From Achromobacter sp. UMC71 (lineage in GTDB: Bacteria; Pseudomonadota; Gammaproteobacteria; Burkholderiales; Burkholderiaceae_B): 64,000 nt of DNA. Where the stretch lies: assembly GCF_014170305.1 (NCBI RefSeq), contig NZ_LZZT01000039.1, forward strand, positions 62,001-126,000, read 5' to 3'. This document shows positions 1 through 9,279 of this stretch, piece by piece (within the stretch, counting starts at the first letter, position 1; every line of letters starts with the position of its first letter). The notes beneath the pieces are model-generated. The model made no database searches and was not told the origin of the DNA. It saw only the letters and a program-made list of their open reading frames with translations. The translations under genes were made by a program, and so were the position numbers.

Positions 1-400
1 TCGACGACGAGGACGCTTCGCGAAAGTCCAGCCCGATCGGGCGGCCGCTCAAGTTGACGTGCGTTTCGGCGATCGCTGGGTTTTCCTTGCGAAAACTGTC
101 TGAGCGGCTTTGGCGGATGGCGTCATCGACCGGCACGATCAACACCGCCGCCAGCGTCGGCAAGAACATCAAGGCATGGATGTGGCCCGGCACCTTGCCC
201 CGGTCTCGCACCAGGTAGGCGATCCAGATCAGCAGCAGCACGATGGCCAAAGGCCCGCCGAACATCACCGCATAGCTCAAGAGCGCCACCGCGCCCCAGC
301 CCAGGTTGTCGGCGGTGACGAACACCAAGCCCAAAAAGGCCAGGAATCCCGCCAGCGCGAAGGAAACGACGATGCCGAAAAGATAGCCTTTGGTCTTCAA
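1..400 (-). CDS. Membrane protein, N-terminal part (runs off the left edge)
   Basis: A minus-strand frame is open from a TTG start at 398-400 to the window edge, giving 133 residues. The start is chosen because an in-frame stop lies six codons upstream and a strong AAGGGGG ribosome-binding site sits just before the TTG. Three hydrophobic segments are visible (about residues 5-28, 36-62 and 76-94), with short charged linkers, followed by a soluble tail. It lies 51 nt downstream of the KfrA-like gene in the same direction, so the two probably form an operon. No family was recognised. The C-terminus is outside the window, so topology and length cannot be judged. Confidence 0.6.
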   Translation of the reverse strand, partial: MKTKGYLFGIVVSFALAGFLAFLGLVFVTADNLGWGAVALLSYAVMFGGPLAIVLLLIWIAYLVRDRGKVPGHIHALMFLPTLAAVLIVPVDDAIRQSRSDSFRKENPAIAETHVNLSGRPIGLDFREASSSS

Positions 401-451
401 TCGAAAGCCCCCCTTGTCAGACCCCGATGGTACCGAGAAAAGGCCGCGGCG

Positions 452-1540
452 CTATCGCTTGCCGGCCGGCGCCGGATGGTTGCGGTCGTTGCCGCCGGCA
501 TCGGCTGCCGGGGCTTCGCCGGCCGATGCATCCGCCCGCTTGCCGCTACCCTGGCGCAGCGCGGCACGATCCTCGCTCTCCTGTTGGTAGCGGCCCACCG
601 CCTGCATCAGTAGCTCGATCTGCCGGTCCTTGGTCTGCAACTGCGTCTGTTGCTCGTGGATCCGCGCGGCCAGGTCGTCGCCGCGTTGCTGCAGGCTGGC
701 CTGGGCGGCCGCATGCCCTTCCCTGACGGCTTGCAGCTCGGCGGCCTGATGCTGAATTCGCGCCTGCGCGTCGGCGGCGTCGCGCGCCAGTTGATCGCGT
801 TCGGATTGCAGCGCGCCCAGGCGTTCGGCCTGGGTGGCGGCGTCCCGCAAGGCGGTCTTGCGCTGTTGTTCCAGGCTTTCCTGCGCTTTCTTGACCAGTT
901 GGCGCTGCGCGTCCAGGTCGCCCAGCCAGCGGCGTTCGTGCGTGGCATGGCGTTCCTGCGTAGCGGCCAGCGCCGCCTGATGCTCGGCCACGGCCTGGCG
1001 CAGCGCCTGCTGGGTGTCGCGTTCGTTGAGTTGCGATTGCTCGAGCTTGCCGCGCAAGGTGTCGATGATGCGGATGCTTTCGCGCAGTTGGACTTCCAGG
1101 GCGCGGGCCCGGTCCTCGGCGCCGGCGGCCTGGGCGCGGGCGGCGCGGATGCCGTCTTCGAGGTCCGCTTCGCGCGCGTCGACACGGGCTTTCTCGTGGG
1201 CAAAGGCTTCCTGTTCGGTCCGCAGCGCGTCCTGAGCCTGCGCCAGTGCCTCGCGTTCGACCGCAACGCCGGCAGCCCATTCGGCGCGTGCCGCCTCCAG
1301 GGCGTTGTCCCACAACTGGCTGGCCAATCGGGCCACCGGCTCGGGCAGGCCGCTGCCCTGCCCTGGCGCGTCCAGGCGTTTGCTCAGGCCCCGGAACCAC
1401 GCTTTCAGGTGCGGACCGACGGTATTGGGCGAGCCGCGCCCCAGGTGCAGGCGAATGCGCTCGATCGTGGGCTGTTCGCCCGCCTTGAGCAGCGCATCGG
1501 CTGCTGCCCAGACGTCGGATTCCTGGATTCCGGTGGCCAT
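452..1540 (-). CDS. KfrA-family DNA-binding coiled-coil protein
   Basis: 362 aa. The first ~110 residues match the KfrA N-terminal DNA-binding domain seen in plasmid KfrA proteins (helix-turn-helix region around TIERIRLHLGRGSPNT). Residues ~95-330 are rich in Ala, Gln, Glu and Arg with heptad-like spacing, i.e. one long coiled coil, as in KfrA. In plasmids such proteins bind their own promoter and contribute to partition; chromosomal copies are less well understood. ATG at 1538-1540 follows an AAGGA site. The gene is divergent from a tyrosine recombinase, and the palindrome between them is the natural autoregulatory operator. Plasmid or integrative-element ancestry is inference. Confidence 0.8.
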   Translation of the reverse strand: MATGIQESDVWAAADALLKAGEQPTIERIRLHLGRGSPNTVGPHLKAWFRGLSKRLDAPGQGSGLPEPVARLASQLWDNALEAARAEWAAGVAVEREALAQAQDALRTEQEAFAHEKARVDAREADLEDGIRAARAQAAGAEDRARALEVQLRESIRIIDTLRGKLEQSQLNERDTQQALRQAVAEHQAALAATQERHATHERRWLGDLDAQRQLVKKAQESLEQQRKTALRDAATQAERLGALQSERDQLARDAADAQARIQHQAAELQAVREGHAAAQASLQQRGDDLAARIHEQQTQLQTKDRQIELLMQAVGRYQQESEDRAALRQGSGKRADASAGEAPAADAGGNDRNHPAPAGKR

Positions 1541-1596
1541 GGTGTTCCTTGCATCCTTTTGAGCGCCCTGCTTATCGCGCCCGGCTCGTATTCATT

Positions 1597-1637
1597 GAAA
1601 TAAAGGCGGATAATTAAATCTTATCCGCGCTTATTCC
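1597..1637. promoter_or_regulatory. Inverted-repeat operator between kfrA-like and recombinase genes
   Basis: A perfect 8-bp inverted repeat (GCGGATAA at 1606-1613, TTATCCGC at 1621-1628, 7-nt spacer) extends to 17-bp arms with three mismatches (1597-1613 and 1621-1637). It sits in the only AT-rich stretch of the region, between two divergent starts. KfrA proteins are known to repress their own promoters through inverted repeats, so this is the likely site; which protein binds is inferred. Confidence 0.6.
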
Positions 1638-1707
1638 CCGTATGTGTATTATATATTACAGCATACATATGATTAAATACAACAATGAGCAGAACCTGCC
1701 CGATTCC

Positions 1708-2868
1708 ATGCCGGCAAACACGTCCAGAGCGTTGCCGCGCACACCACGGCGCGCGGCACCTCGGGCGACCCCTGCCGCCGCTCCCGCCATCGATCAAGCC
1801 TCCGACGCCCTCGCCGATCCGGTGGCCCACGCGTTGTACGGCCTGGGCGACAGCGCGGCCTCCGTGCAGTCGCTGCTGCGGGAAGGCAGTTCGGACAACA
1901 CGCTGGCCTCGTACCGCAGCGCCATCCGTTATTGGGGCGCCTGGCACGACCTGCGCTATGGCCATGCCTTGCAATTGCCAGTCCCGGTCAAGGTGATCTT
2001 GCAGTTCATCGCCGACCATGTTGAACACGCCACCGGCGCGGGCATGGCCCACGACCTGCCCGCCAGCATCGACGAGGCGCTGGTTGCCGCCCGCGTCAAG
2101 CGCGCCCTGGGGCCGTTCAAGCTGGCCACGGTGCAACACCGCCTGGCGGTGCTGTCCGAAGCCCACGAAACCCAGGGTCTGCCCAACCCCTGCCACAGCC
2201 GCGCCGTACAGTTGCTGATGTCGCGCACCCGCAGCGCCTACGCCCGGCGCGGGGTCCGCCCTGCCCGCAAGGACGCCCTGACCCGCGAACCGCTGGAACA
2301 GATCCTGGCTACCTGCGACGACACGCTGATCGGCAAGCGCGACCGTGCCTTGTTGCTGTTCGCCTGGGCCAGCGGCGGGCGGCGCCGCTCGGAGGTCGTG
2401 CGGGCCACCATGGAGAACACGCGCCGCACGCCCGAAGGCTTCCTATACGTCTTGGCGCATTCCAAGACCAACCAGGAAGGCGCTGACCGCGCCGATATGT
2501 ACAAGCCCATCGTCGGCCGCGCCGCGGCGGCGCTCGATGCCTGGTTGCAGGCGGCCGCCATTACCGAAGGCGCGCTCTTTCGGCGCGTGCGCCGGGGCGG
2601 CGTGGTGGGCGGCGCCCTGGGCGCGGAGGCCGTGCGCCGCATGGTCAAGGACCGCGCGGCGCAGGCCGGGCTGGACGGCGACTACGCCGCGCACAGCCTG
2701 CGGTCGGGCTTCGTGACCGAGGCCGGCCGGCAAGGCCTGGCTTTAGGGGAAATCATGGCGATGACCGGCCACGCCAGTGTTGTCAGCGTGGTCGGCTACC
2801 ACCGCGCCGGCGCGGCGCTATCGGCGCGCGGGGCGCGTCTGCTGGATGACGATCCCGCCGACGCCTAG
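1708..2868 (+). CDS. Tyrosine recombinase / integrase
   Basis: About 386 aa from the ATG at 1708; in-frame ATGs at 1642 and 1669 are also possible, but none has a clear ribosome-binding site and the extra residues are low in conservation value. An N-terminal SAM-like core-binding region (EGSSDNTLASYRSAIRYW) precedes the catalytic domain. The five catalytic positions are visible in order: Arg in SGGRRRSE, Lys in SKTNQ, His-X-X-Arg in HSLRSGF, His in TGHAS, and Tyr in VVGYHRAG. It should therefore be an active strand-exchange enzyme. There is no adjacent tRNA and I saw no attachment-site repeat, so its substrate is unknown. Divergent from the kfrA-like gene. Confidence 0.85.
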   Translation: MPANTSRALPRTPRRAAPRATPAAAPAIDQASDALADPVAHALYGLGDSAASVQSLLREGSSDNTLASYRSAIRYWGAWHDLRYGHALQLPVPVKVILQFIADHVEHATGAGMAHDLPASIDEALVAARVKRALGPFKLATVQHRLAVLSEAHETQGLPNPCHSRAVQLLMSRTRSAYARRGVRPARKDALTREPLEQILATCDDTLIGKRDRALLLFAWASGGRRRSEVVRATMENTRRTPEGFLYVLAHSKTNQEGADRADMYKPIVGRAAAALDAWLQAAAITEGALFRRVRRGGVVGGALGAEAVRRMVKDRAAQAGLDGDYAAHSLRSGFVTEAGRQGLALGEIMAMTGHASVVSVVGYHRAGAALSARGARLLDDDPADA

Positions 2869-2937
2869 GGCGTGGCGTTCAGCCGGAACGTGAACGCACC
2901 CCCAAACGCGGCAACCGCGTCAACCTGAAATACCGGC

Positions 2938-4218
2938 TCAATGCAACCTGAGCGCCAACGCCGCCAAGGTCGCCGCCAGCACCGGTAAGGTCAGCACGAC
3001 CCCCACCTTGCAGTAATACCCCCACGGGATCGTCACGCCCTTGCGTTGCAGCACATGCAGCCACAACAAGGTGGCCAGGCTGCCGATCGGCGTGATCTTC
3101 GGGCCCAGGTCGCTGCCGATGACGTTGGCGTAGACCATGGCCTCTTTGACCACCCCGCTGGCCTGGCTGGCGTCGATCGACAGCGCGCCGACCAGCACCG
3201 TGGGCATGTTGTTCATGATCGATGACAGGAACGCGGCGAGCAGTCCGGCGCCGAACGTGGCCGTCCACAGACCCTGCCGGGCCAAGGCCGTCAGCAGATC
3301 GGCCAGGTACTGCGTCAGCCCGGCGTTGCGCAGGCCGTATACGACCAGGTACATGCCCAGCGAAAACACCACGATCTGCCACGGCGCCTCGCGCAGCACC
3401 TTGCGGGTGCTGATGACCTTGCCGCGGCCGGCCACGGCCAGCAGGATGGCCGCGCCCGCGGCGGCCACCGCGCTGACCGGCACGCCCAACGGCTCCAGCC
3501 CGAAAAAGCCCACCAGCAGCAGCGCCAGCACGATCCACCCGGCGCGGAACGTGGCCGCATCGCGGATGGCGGCGGACGGCGCCTTCAATTGCGTGACGTC
3601 GTAGCGCGCGGGCAGGTCACGGCCGAAATACAGGAACAGCACGGCGAGCGTAGCCGCGACCGCCACCAGATTCACCGGCGCCATGGCCGCCGCGTAGCGA
3701 TTGAAGCCGATGCCGAAAAAGTCGGCCGACACGATGTTGACCAGGTTCGACACGATCAACGGCAGGCTGGCCGTGTCGGCAATGAAACCGGCGGCCATCA
3801 CGAACGCCAGGGTCGCCGCGGCGCTGAAGCCCAGCGCCGCCAGCATGGCCATCACGATGGGCGTCAGGATCAGCGCGGCGCCGTCATTGGCGAATAACGC
3901 CGCAACCGCCGCGCCCAGCAGCACGATCAGCGCGAACAAGGCGCGTCCCCTGCCCCGGCCCCAGCGCGCCACGTGCAGCGCGGCCCATTCGAAAAAGCCG
4001 GCCTCGTCCAGCAGCAGGCTGATCAGGATCACGGCGATGAAGGTTGCCGTGGCGTTCCAGACGATCTGCCACACCACCGGGATATCGGCCAGGTGCACCA
4101 CCCCGGCGGCCAACGCCAGCACGGCGCCCAGGCTGGCCGACCAGCCGATGCCCAGCCCGCGCGGCTGCCAGATGACCAGGACCAGGGTGAAAACGAAGAT
4201 GGCGATAGCGGCAATCAT
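2938..4218 (-). CDS. arsB: Arsenite efflux permease ArsB
   Basis: 426 aa from ATG 4216-4218, five nucleotides after the arsR stop, so co-transcribed. About twelve hydrophobic helices span the protein, with the conserved [10 protein letters not shown] and [11 protein letters not shown] regions and the [19 protein letters not shown] segment of the ArsB/NhaD ion-transporter superfamily. Members extrude As(III) or Sb(III) across the inner membrane using the proton gradient, alone or with an ArsA ATPase; no arsA is present here. An open frame continues upstream through arsR in another phase, but that extension lacks membrane character and is an artefact. The gene is convergent with the recombinase gene. 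Confidence 0.92.
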   Translation of the reverse strand: MIAAIAIFVFTLVLVIWQPRGLGIGWSASLGAVLALAAGVVHLADIPVVWQIVWNATATFIAVILISLLLDEAGFFEWAALHVARWGRGRGRALFALIVLLGAAVAALFANDGAALILTPIVMAMLAALGFSAAATLAFVMAAGFIADTASLPLIVSNLVNIVSADFFGIGFNRYAAAMAPVNLVAVAATLAVLFLYFGRDLPARYDVTQLKAPSAAIRDAATFRAGWIVLALLLVGFFGLEPLGVPVSAVAAAGAAILLAVAGRGKVISTRKVLREAPWQIVVFSLGMYLVVYGLRNAGLTQYLADLLTALARQGLWTATFGAGLLAAFLSSIMNNMPTVLVGALSIDASQASGVVKEAMVYANVIGSDLGPKITPIGSLATLLWLHVLQRKGVTIPWGYYCKVGVVLTLPVLAATLAALALRLH

Positions 4219-4223
4219 GGCCG

Positions 4224-4535
4224 CTACCGCTTGGATACGGGCGCGCAGGACTGCCCGCCGCAGCAATTCTCGGTCAGATACCCCAGCAAGTCGGACATGG
4301 TGTCGTACTGAGCCGCGTAGATGACAAAGCGCCCGTCCTGGCGCGAGGTGAGCAAGCCCGCGTGTACCAGCTCTTTCAGGTGGAACGACAGCGAAGACGG
4401 CGCAATGCCGGTCTTTTCCGCCAGGCTGCCGGCGGAAAGCCCCGCCGGGCCCGCCTGGACCAGTAGGCGATAGACGGTCAGGCGCGATTCGTGGGCGATC
4501 GCGGCCAAGGCTTGCACGGCAGTTTTCATATCCAT
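4224..4535 (-). CDS. arsR: Arsenical-resistance repressor ArsR
   Basis: 103 aa winged-helix ArsR/SmtB protein. The recognition helix region ([16 protein letters not shown], ~48-62) and beta-wing ([13 protein letters not shown]) are plain. The usual metalloid-binding Cys pair in the recognition helix is absent; instead a C-terminal Cys cluster is present (C91, C92, C97 in [11 protein letters not shown]). This matches the variant site described in Acidithiobacillus ferrooxidans ArsR, where C-terminal cysteines bind As(III). It should repress arsRB and probably arsH. ATG at 4533-4535 lies inside the operator palindrome; a second in-frame ATG at 4527-4529 would place the start just beyond the operator arm. 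Confidence 0.92.
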   Translation of the reverse strand: MDMKTAVQALAAIAHESRLTVYRLLVQAGPAGLSAGSLAEKTGIAPSSLSFHLKELVHAGLLTSRQDGRFVIYAAQYDTMSDLLGYLTENCCGGQSCAPVSKR

Positions 4536-4565
4536 TATTCGACTTTATTTGAAATATCGAATAAT
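4534..4565. promoter_or_regulatory. ArsR operator, perfect 9-bp inverted repeat
   Basis: ATTATTCGA at 4534-4542 and TCGAATAAT at 4557-4565 form a perfect inverted repeat with a 14-nt AT-rich spacer. It covers the arsR start codon and lies in the 69-bp divergent arsR/arsH region, so one bound dimer could block both transcripts. Binding by this ArsR is inferred from position and from the AT-rich palindromes used by the family. Confidence 0.7.
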
Positions 4566-4604
4566 GTAAATGAGCTTCAACGATTCCCTTAGCCACGAGT
4601 TGCC

Positions 4605-5342
4605 ATGACGACATATTCCCTTCCCGATGACCCAGACCTGCCCAGCCTGGACGAAACCCAGCTGGACATCCCCAGCCACGACAAGCTGTCCCTGGTCACC
4701 GGCGCCGCGCACCCGCCGCGCATCCTGCTGCTGTATGGCTCGCTGCGCGAGCGTTCCTACAGCCGCCTGCTGACCGAGGAAGCCGCCCGTATCCTGACCC
4801 GCCTCGGCGCCGAGACTCGCATCTTCGATCCCCATGGCCTGCCGTTGCCCGACGGCGCGCCGGCCGATCACCCCAAAGTGGTGGAACTGCGCGCGCTGTC
4901 GCTCTGGTCCGAGGGACAGGTGTGGTGCAGCCCGGAACGGCACGGCACCATCACCGGCGTATTCAAGAGCCAGATCGATTGGCTGCCCCTGGAAACCGGC
5001 AGCGTGCGCCCGACCCAGGGCCGCACCCTGGCGGTGATGCAGGTGGCGGGCGGTTCGCAGTCGTTCAATGCGGTCAATGCCTTGCGCGTGCTGGGCCGCT
5101 GGATGCGGATGGTGACGATTCCGAACCAGTCGTCGGTGGCCAAGGCGTTCCAGGAATTCGACGACGCCGGCCGCATGAAGCCGTCGCCCTATTACGACCG
5201 GGTCGTCGATGTGATGGAAGAACTGGTCAAGTTCACGCTGCTGGTGCGGGACCGCAGCGACTACCTGACCGATCGCTACAGCGAACGCAAAGGCGTCGCC
5301 CAGGAAGTGGCGCGGCTGGCGCGCGAGGCGATGGCGCCCTGA
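4605..5342 (+). CDS. arsH: ArsH, NADPH-dependent FMN oxidoreductase
   Basis: 245 aa, the usual ArsH length. The flavodoxin-like FMN-binding motif [10 protein letters not shown] (~45-54) and the family segment [20 protein letters not shown] are intact. ArsH proteins are cytosolic flavoproteins that reduce or oxidise arsenicals, notably converting trivalent organoarsenicals to less toxic pentavalent forms. It is divergent from arsRB across the shared operator, so is presumably derepressed by arsenite. No arsC reductase is in the window, suggesting arsenate reduction is encoded elsewhere. Confidence 0.92.
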   Translation: MTTYSLPDDPDLPSLDETQLDIPSHDKLSLVTGAAHPPRILLLYGSLRERSYSRLLTEEAARILTRLGAETRIFDPHGLPLPDGAPADHPKVVELRALSLWSEGQVWCSPERHGTITGVFKSQIDWLPLETGSVRPTQGRTLAVMQVAGGSQSFNAVNALRVLGRWMRMVTIPNQSSVAKAFQEFDDAGRMKPSPYYDRVVDVMEELVKFTLLVRDRSDYLTDRYSERKGVAQEVARLAREAMAP

Positions 5343-5432
5343 AACCGGCGCATCCGTGGCGGCGTTCGCGGCCTGTCTTCATGGGCTTGCATTTCAGATA
5401 TCCTTGGCTGCCCACGCCCCTGCCGCCGCGCC

Positions 5433-6344
5433 ATGTTCATCCGCCAACTCAATTACCTGATCGCCCTGGACAAGCACCGGCATTTCGGCCGGGCCGCCGA
5501 AGCCTGCCACGTGTCGCAGCCGGCGCTGTCCAACGGCATCCGCGAGCTGGAACGCGAACTGGGCATCACCATCGTGCGGCGCAACCGCAGCTTCCAGGGC
5601 ATCACGCCGGAAGGCGAGCGCGTGATCCAGTGGGTGCGGCAGATGCTGACGTCGCTGGAAGGCCTGCGCCAGGAGGCCGGGCTGATCCGCAGCGTGCCCA
5701 AGGGCCGCCTGGCCATTGGCGTGATCCCCACCGCCGGCCACGCCGCCACCCTGCTCAGCGCGCAGTACCGCGAGATCCTGCCTCAGCTGTCGATGGAAGT
5801 GGCCACGCTGAGCACCCCCGAAATCCTCAAACGCCTGAAATCCCAGGATATCCAGCTAGGCATGGTGTATGACCGGTCGGTGTCCGGCGACGGCTACGAC
5901 GTGCTGCCGCTGTTTGCCGAACGCTATGTACTGGTGGCTGACGCGCAGGCGTCGCTGCCGCGCGAACTGGGCTGGGCCGAGGTGGCCGAGCTGCCCCTGT
6001 GCCTGCTCAGCCGCGAGATGCAGAACCGGCAGACGCTGGAAGAACGCTTTCAATCCGTCGGCGCCGTGCCCGAGGTCGTGCTGGAAACCAACGACATGCG
6101 CGTGCTGCTGGCCGAATGCGAAAGCGGCCGCGCCTTCAGCATCATGCCGCTGAGCGCGCTGCCGACCCGGCACGAAGGCGCCAGCCTGCGGGTCCACCCG
6201 ATCACGCCGGAATACGCGCAAGACGTATGTCTGGTGCGGCTGCGGCGCAAGCCGCAACCCGCTCTGTCCGAGGCCGCCTGGCAGATCGCGTCCAACCTGG
6301 ACATGGAAACGGCCCTGAACCAGCCCCTGAACCTGGGCCCGTGA
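5433..6344 (+). CDS. LysR-family transcriptional regulator
   Basis: 303 aa. N-terminal helix-turn-helix (~18-37, HFGRAAEACHVSQPALSNGI) and a periplasmic-binding-protein-like effector domain (~90-300). It is of the group often annotated as OxyR-like or CynR-like, but I see no conserved OxyR redox Cys pair in the OxyR spacing, so peroxide sensing is not supported. It lies 147 bp upstream of, and in the same direction as, a YdeP-type formate-dehydrogenase homologue; pairing of such LysR genes with that oxidoreductase is common in betaproteobacteria. Regulation of the downstream gene is inferred from neighbourhood only. Confidence 0.85.
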   Translation: MFIRQLNYLIALDKHRHFGRAAEACHVSQPALSNGIRELERELGITIVRRNRSFQGITPEGERVIQWVRQMLTSLEGLRQEAGLIRSVPKGRLAIGVIPTAGHAATLLSAQYREILPQLSMEVATLSTPEILKRLKSQDIQLGMVYDRSVSGDGYDVLPLFAERYVLVADAQASLPRELGWAEVAELPLCLLSREMQNRQTLEERFQSVGAVPEVVLETNDMRVLLAECESGRAFSIMPLSALPTRHEGASLRVHPITPEYAQDVCLVRLRRKPQPALSEAAWQIASNLDMETALNQPLNLGP

Positions 6345-6362
6345 TAATCCACGGTTATCACG
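6340..6362. promoter_or_regulatory. 8-bp perfect inverted repeat at the LysR gene stop
   Basis: Arms 6340-6347 and 6355-6362 (CGTGATAA and its complement) with a 7-nt loop; the left arm contains the LysR stop codon. No T-run follows on either strand. It may be a weak terminator or an operator for the downstream oxidoreductase gene. Confidence 0.4.
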
Positions 6363-6491
6363 AAATTCAAGCAAACGATTGGCGCGGCACGGCGGGCCCA
6401 GGCAGGCTGTCAACCTTGGCCGCAGAGGGCCTTGGGCTGTTGCAAGACCGCCGATGCGGGTGTCGGGCCTGCTGCCCACAGGAGATGAGAG

Positions 6492-8771
6492 ATGAGCAAA
6501 CAACGCGACGTACCGGGCATTCGTCCCTATAACGGCCCCGCCGGCGGCTGGGGCGCCTTGAAAGCCACTGCCCAGGCGGTGCGCCAGCAGATGGAGCTGA
6601 TCGAAGCGCCCGTCCTGCTGATGCGGACCAACCAGCCGACCGGGTTCGACTGCCCGGGGTGTGCCTGGCCGGACAAGGAACACCGTTCGACCTTCCAATT
6701 CTGCGAAAACGGCGCCAAGGCCGTCACCTGGGAAGCCACCAGCAAGCGGGTGACGCCCGAGTTCTTCGCGCAGCGCACCGTCTCGTCGCTGCTGCAGCTG
6801 TCGGACTATGAACTTGAGAACTTCGGCCGGCTGACCCATCCGATGGCCTACGACGCCGGCAGCGACACGTTCCGCCCGGTGTCCTGGGAAGACGCGTTTG
6901 CCCGCATCGGCCAGGTGATGCGCGAGCTGGACTCGCCCGACCAGGCCGAGTTCTATACCTCGGGCCGCGCCTCGAACGAAGCGGCCTACCTGTTCCAGCT
7001 GTACGCCCGCGAATTCGGCACCAATAACTTCCCCGATTGCTCCAACATGTGCCACGAGGCCACCAGCGTCGGCCTGCCGCGGTCCATCGGCATCGGCAAG
7101 GGCACGGTGTCGCTGGAAGACTTCGACCATACCGATTTCATTATCTCGATCGGGCACAACCCGGGCACCAACCATCCCCGCATGATGGGCACCCTGCACG
7201 AAGCCGCGCGCCGCGGCGTGCCGATCATCGTCTTCAACCCCTTGCGCGAACGGGCGCTGGAGCGCTTCGCCGATCCGCAGAACCTGGTCGAAATGGCCAC
7301 CTACGGGTCGACCGACATCGCCTCGACCTACTACCAGGTCAAGGCCGGCGGCGACGCGGCCGCGCTCAAGGGCATCATGAAAGCGCTGCTGGCGCTGGAC
7401 GCCACGCGCGGGGACGCGCTGGACCACGACTTCATCGCTCAGCACACGCAGGGCCTGGACGCCCTGGCCGCCGACCTGAACGCGACCGCCTGGGCGGACA
7501 TCGAAAAAGAAAGCGGCCTGCCCCGGGCCAGCCTGGAACAGGTGGCCGAGGCCTACGCCAAATCCAAGGCGGCCATCGTCACCTACGGCATGGGCATCAC
7601 GCAGCACAACAAGGGCACCGCCAACGTCAGGCTGATCGCCGACCTGCTGCTCATGCGCGGCAACATCGGCAAGCGCGGCGCCGGCATCTGCCCGCTGCGC
7701 GGCCATTCCAACGTGCAGGGCAACCGCACGGTCGGCATCACCGAAAAGCCCAGCGAGAGTTTCCTGCGCAACCTGGAAGACGTATTCGGCTTTTCACCGC
7801 CGCGCGAGCACGGCCACGACGCGGTGCAGGCGATGCAGGCCATGGTCGCCGGCAACGTGCAGGCGCTGATCTGCCTGGGCGGCAACTTCGCCATGGCGAT
7901 GCCCGACCCCGAGCGTTGTTTCGAGGCGATGAAACAGCTGCGCCTGAGCGTGCACCTGGGTACCAAGCTAAACCGGTCGCACCTGTTGGTCGGACGCGAG
8001 ACGTTCCTGCTGCCGGTGCTGGGCCGCACCGAGCAGGACGTGCAGGCGACAGGCGCGCAGTCGATCACGGTCGAGGATTCGATGTCGATGGTGCACGCCT
8101 CGGCCGGCGGGCTCAAGCCGGCCTCGCGGCACCTGCGTTCCGAGCCGGCCATCGTGGCCGGCATGGCCCGCGCCACGCTGCTGGGCAGCAAGATCGACTG
8201 GTTGGGCCTGGTCGAAGACTACGACCGCATCCGCGCCCTGATCGAACGCACCATCCCGGGTTTCGACGACTACAACGCGCGCATCCGCGTGCCGGGCGGC
8301 TTCCGCATGCCGTTGCCGCCCACCGAGCGCCGCTGGCCCACCGCCACGGGCAAGGCCATGTTCTCGGTCTTTCCGGGGGTGCGCGAAAGCTACGCGGCCT
8401 GGGACGACGATGTCTTCACGCTGGTCACAATACGCAGCCACGACCAGTACAACACCACCATCTACGGTCTGGACGACCGCTACCGCGGCGTCTTCGGCCG
8501 ACGCGACGTGCTGTTCATGCACCCCGACGACCTGGCGGCGCTGGGCCTGGAACATGGCGACCTGGTCGACATCGAAACCGAGTCCACCGGCCGCAAGCTG
8601 GTCCTGAAGCACATCACCGCCATCGAATACAGCATCGCGCGCGGCACGGTGGCGGCTTATTACCCCGAAGCCAACGTGCTGGTGCCGCTGGACTATATCG
8701 ACAAGGATAGCGGCACGCCGTCGTACAAGTCGGTGCCGGTACGCATCCGGCGGGCGGGGCTGGACGCCTGA
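6492..8771 (+). CDS. FdhF/YdeP-family molybdopterin oxidoreductase
   Basis: 759 aa, the length of the YdeP family (formate-dehydrogenase alpha-subunit-like, molybdopterin-guanine-dinucleotide enzymes). N-terminal region FDCPGCAWP...FCENGAKA is the YdeP-type cluster region; the Mo-proximal segment is NMCHEATS; the cofactor-binding segments SIGHNPGTNHPR and the C-terminal MopB domain (from ~655) follow. Cytoplasmic by lack of a signal peptide. E. coli YdeP is linked to acid resistance; substrate of the family is not established. A clear GGAG site precedes the ATG. A standalone alpha subunit without beta/gamma partners, with an upstream LysR gene as likely regulator. Confidence 0.88.
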   Translation: MSKQRDVPGIRPYNGPAGGWGALKATAQAVRQQMELIEAPVLLMRTNQPTGFDCPGCAWPDKEHRSTFQFCENGAKAVTWEATSKRVTPEFFAQRTVSSLLQLSDYELENFGRLTHPMAYDAGSDTFRPVSWEDAFARIGQVMRELDSPDQAEFYTSGRASNEAAYLFQLYAREFGTNNFPDCSNMCHEATSVGLPRSIGIGKGTVSLEDFDHTDFIISIGHNPGTNHPRMMGTLHEAARRGVPIIVFNPLRERALERFADPQNLVEMATYGSTDIASTYYQVKAGGDAAALKGIMKALLALDATRGDALDHDFIAQHTQGLDALAADLNATAWADIEKESGLPRASLEQVAEAYAKSKAAIVTYGMGITQHNKGTANVRLIADLLLMRGNIGKRGAGICPLRGHSNVQGNRTVGITEKPSESFLRNLEDVFGFSPPREHGHDAVQAMQAMVAGNVQALICLGGNFAMAMPDPERCFEAMKQLRLSVHLGTKLNRSHLLVGRETFLLPVLGRTEQDVQATGAQSITVEDSMSMVHASAGGLKPASRHLRSEPAIVAGMARATLLGSKIDWLGLVEDYDRIRALIERTIPGFDDYNARIRVPGGFRMPLPPTERRWPTATGKAMFSVFPGVRESYAAWDDDVFTLVTIRSHDQYNTTIYGLDDRYRGVFGRRDVLFMHPDDLAALGLEHGDLVDIETESTGRKLVLKHITAIEYSIARGTVAAYYPEANVLVPLDYIDKDSGTPSYKSVPVRIRRAGLDA

Positions 8772-8892
8772 CGCCGACAGCCGGACGCTACACTCACGGC
8801 CATGAACCGGACTTGCAATCGACCGCAATGGACGCCCTGACCCGCCTCGGCGGCGGCGTCACGGCAAGCCATCGCGTCAAGACGGGCCGCCA

Positions 8893-9270
8893 ATGAAAGG
8901 CCCCCTCTTCATCCTGGCCTGCTGCATGGCCTACGCCCTGGCCGTCTATCTTTGGCACGTACCGCTGTGGGTAGGGTTGGCCTACCTGATGCTCAGCCTG
9001 ATCACCTTCGGCATCTATGCTCGCGACAAGGCGCTGGCCCGCGCCGGGCGATGGCGGATTCCCGAAAGAACCCTGCATGGCCTGGCGCTGATCGGCGGCT
9101 GGCCCGGCGCGCTGCTGGCGCAACGATGGCTGCGCCACAAGTCCGTGAAACGGCCGTTCCGGATGGGCTACTGGATCACGGTCGTGTTGAATATCGCCCT
9201 GTTCGTGGCTTTCTGGTCGCCGGCGGGGCGCGCCCTATGGACGCCGGTCGCGGCGCCCTGGCTGGGCTGA
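8893..9270 (+). CDS. DUF1294 membrane protein
   Basis: 125 aa with four hydrophobic segments and the DUF1294 signature: YARDKALARAGRWRIPERTLHGLALIGG followed by WPGALLAQRWLRHKS and FRMGYW. The family is widespread, sometimes fused to a cold-shock domain; here no cold-shock domain is present. Function unknown. It lies 121 bp after the oxidoreductase and is convergent with the LysE gene, 9 bp apart. Confidence 0.85.
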   Translation: MKGPLFILACCMAYALAVYLWHVPLWVGLAYLMLSLITFGIYARDKALARAGRWRIPERTLHGLALIGGWPGALLAQRWLRHKSVKRPFRMGYWITVVLNIALFVAFWSPAGRALWTPVAAPWLG

Positions 9271-9279
9271 CCGGGCATG

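Noticed and set aside
2938-4614. A 558-residue version of ArsB starting upstream of arsR
   Set aside because: The extra residues are arsR read out of phase; they lack membrane character, and a proper ATG lies just after the arsR stop.
5433-6344. Assignment of the LysR protein as OxyR peroxide sensor
   Set aside because: The overall sequence is OxyR-like but I do not see the redox Cys pair in OxyR spacing, and the neighbour is an oxidoreductase rather than catalase or peroxiredoxin.
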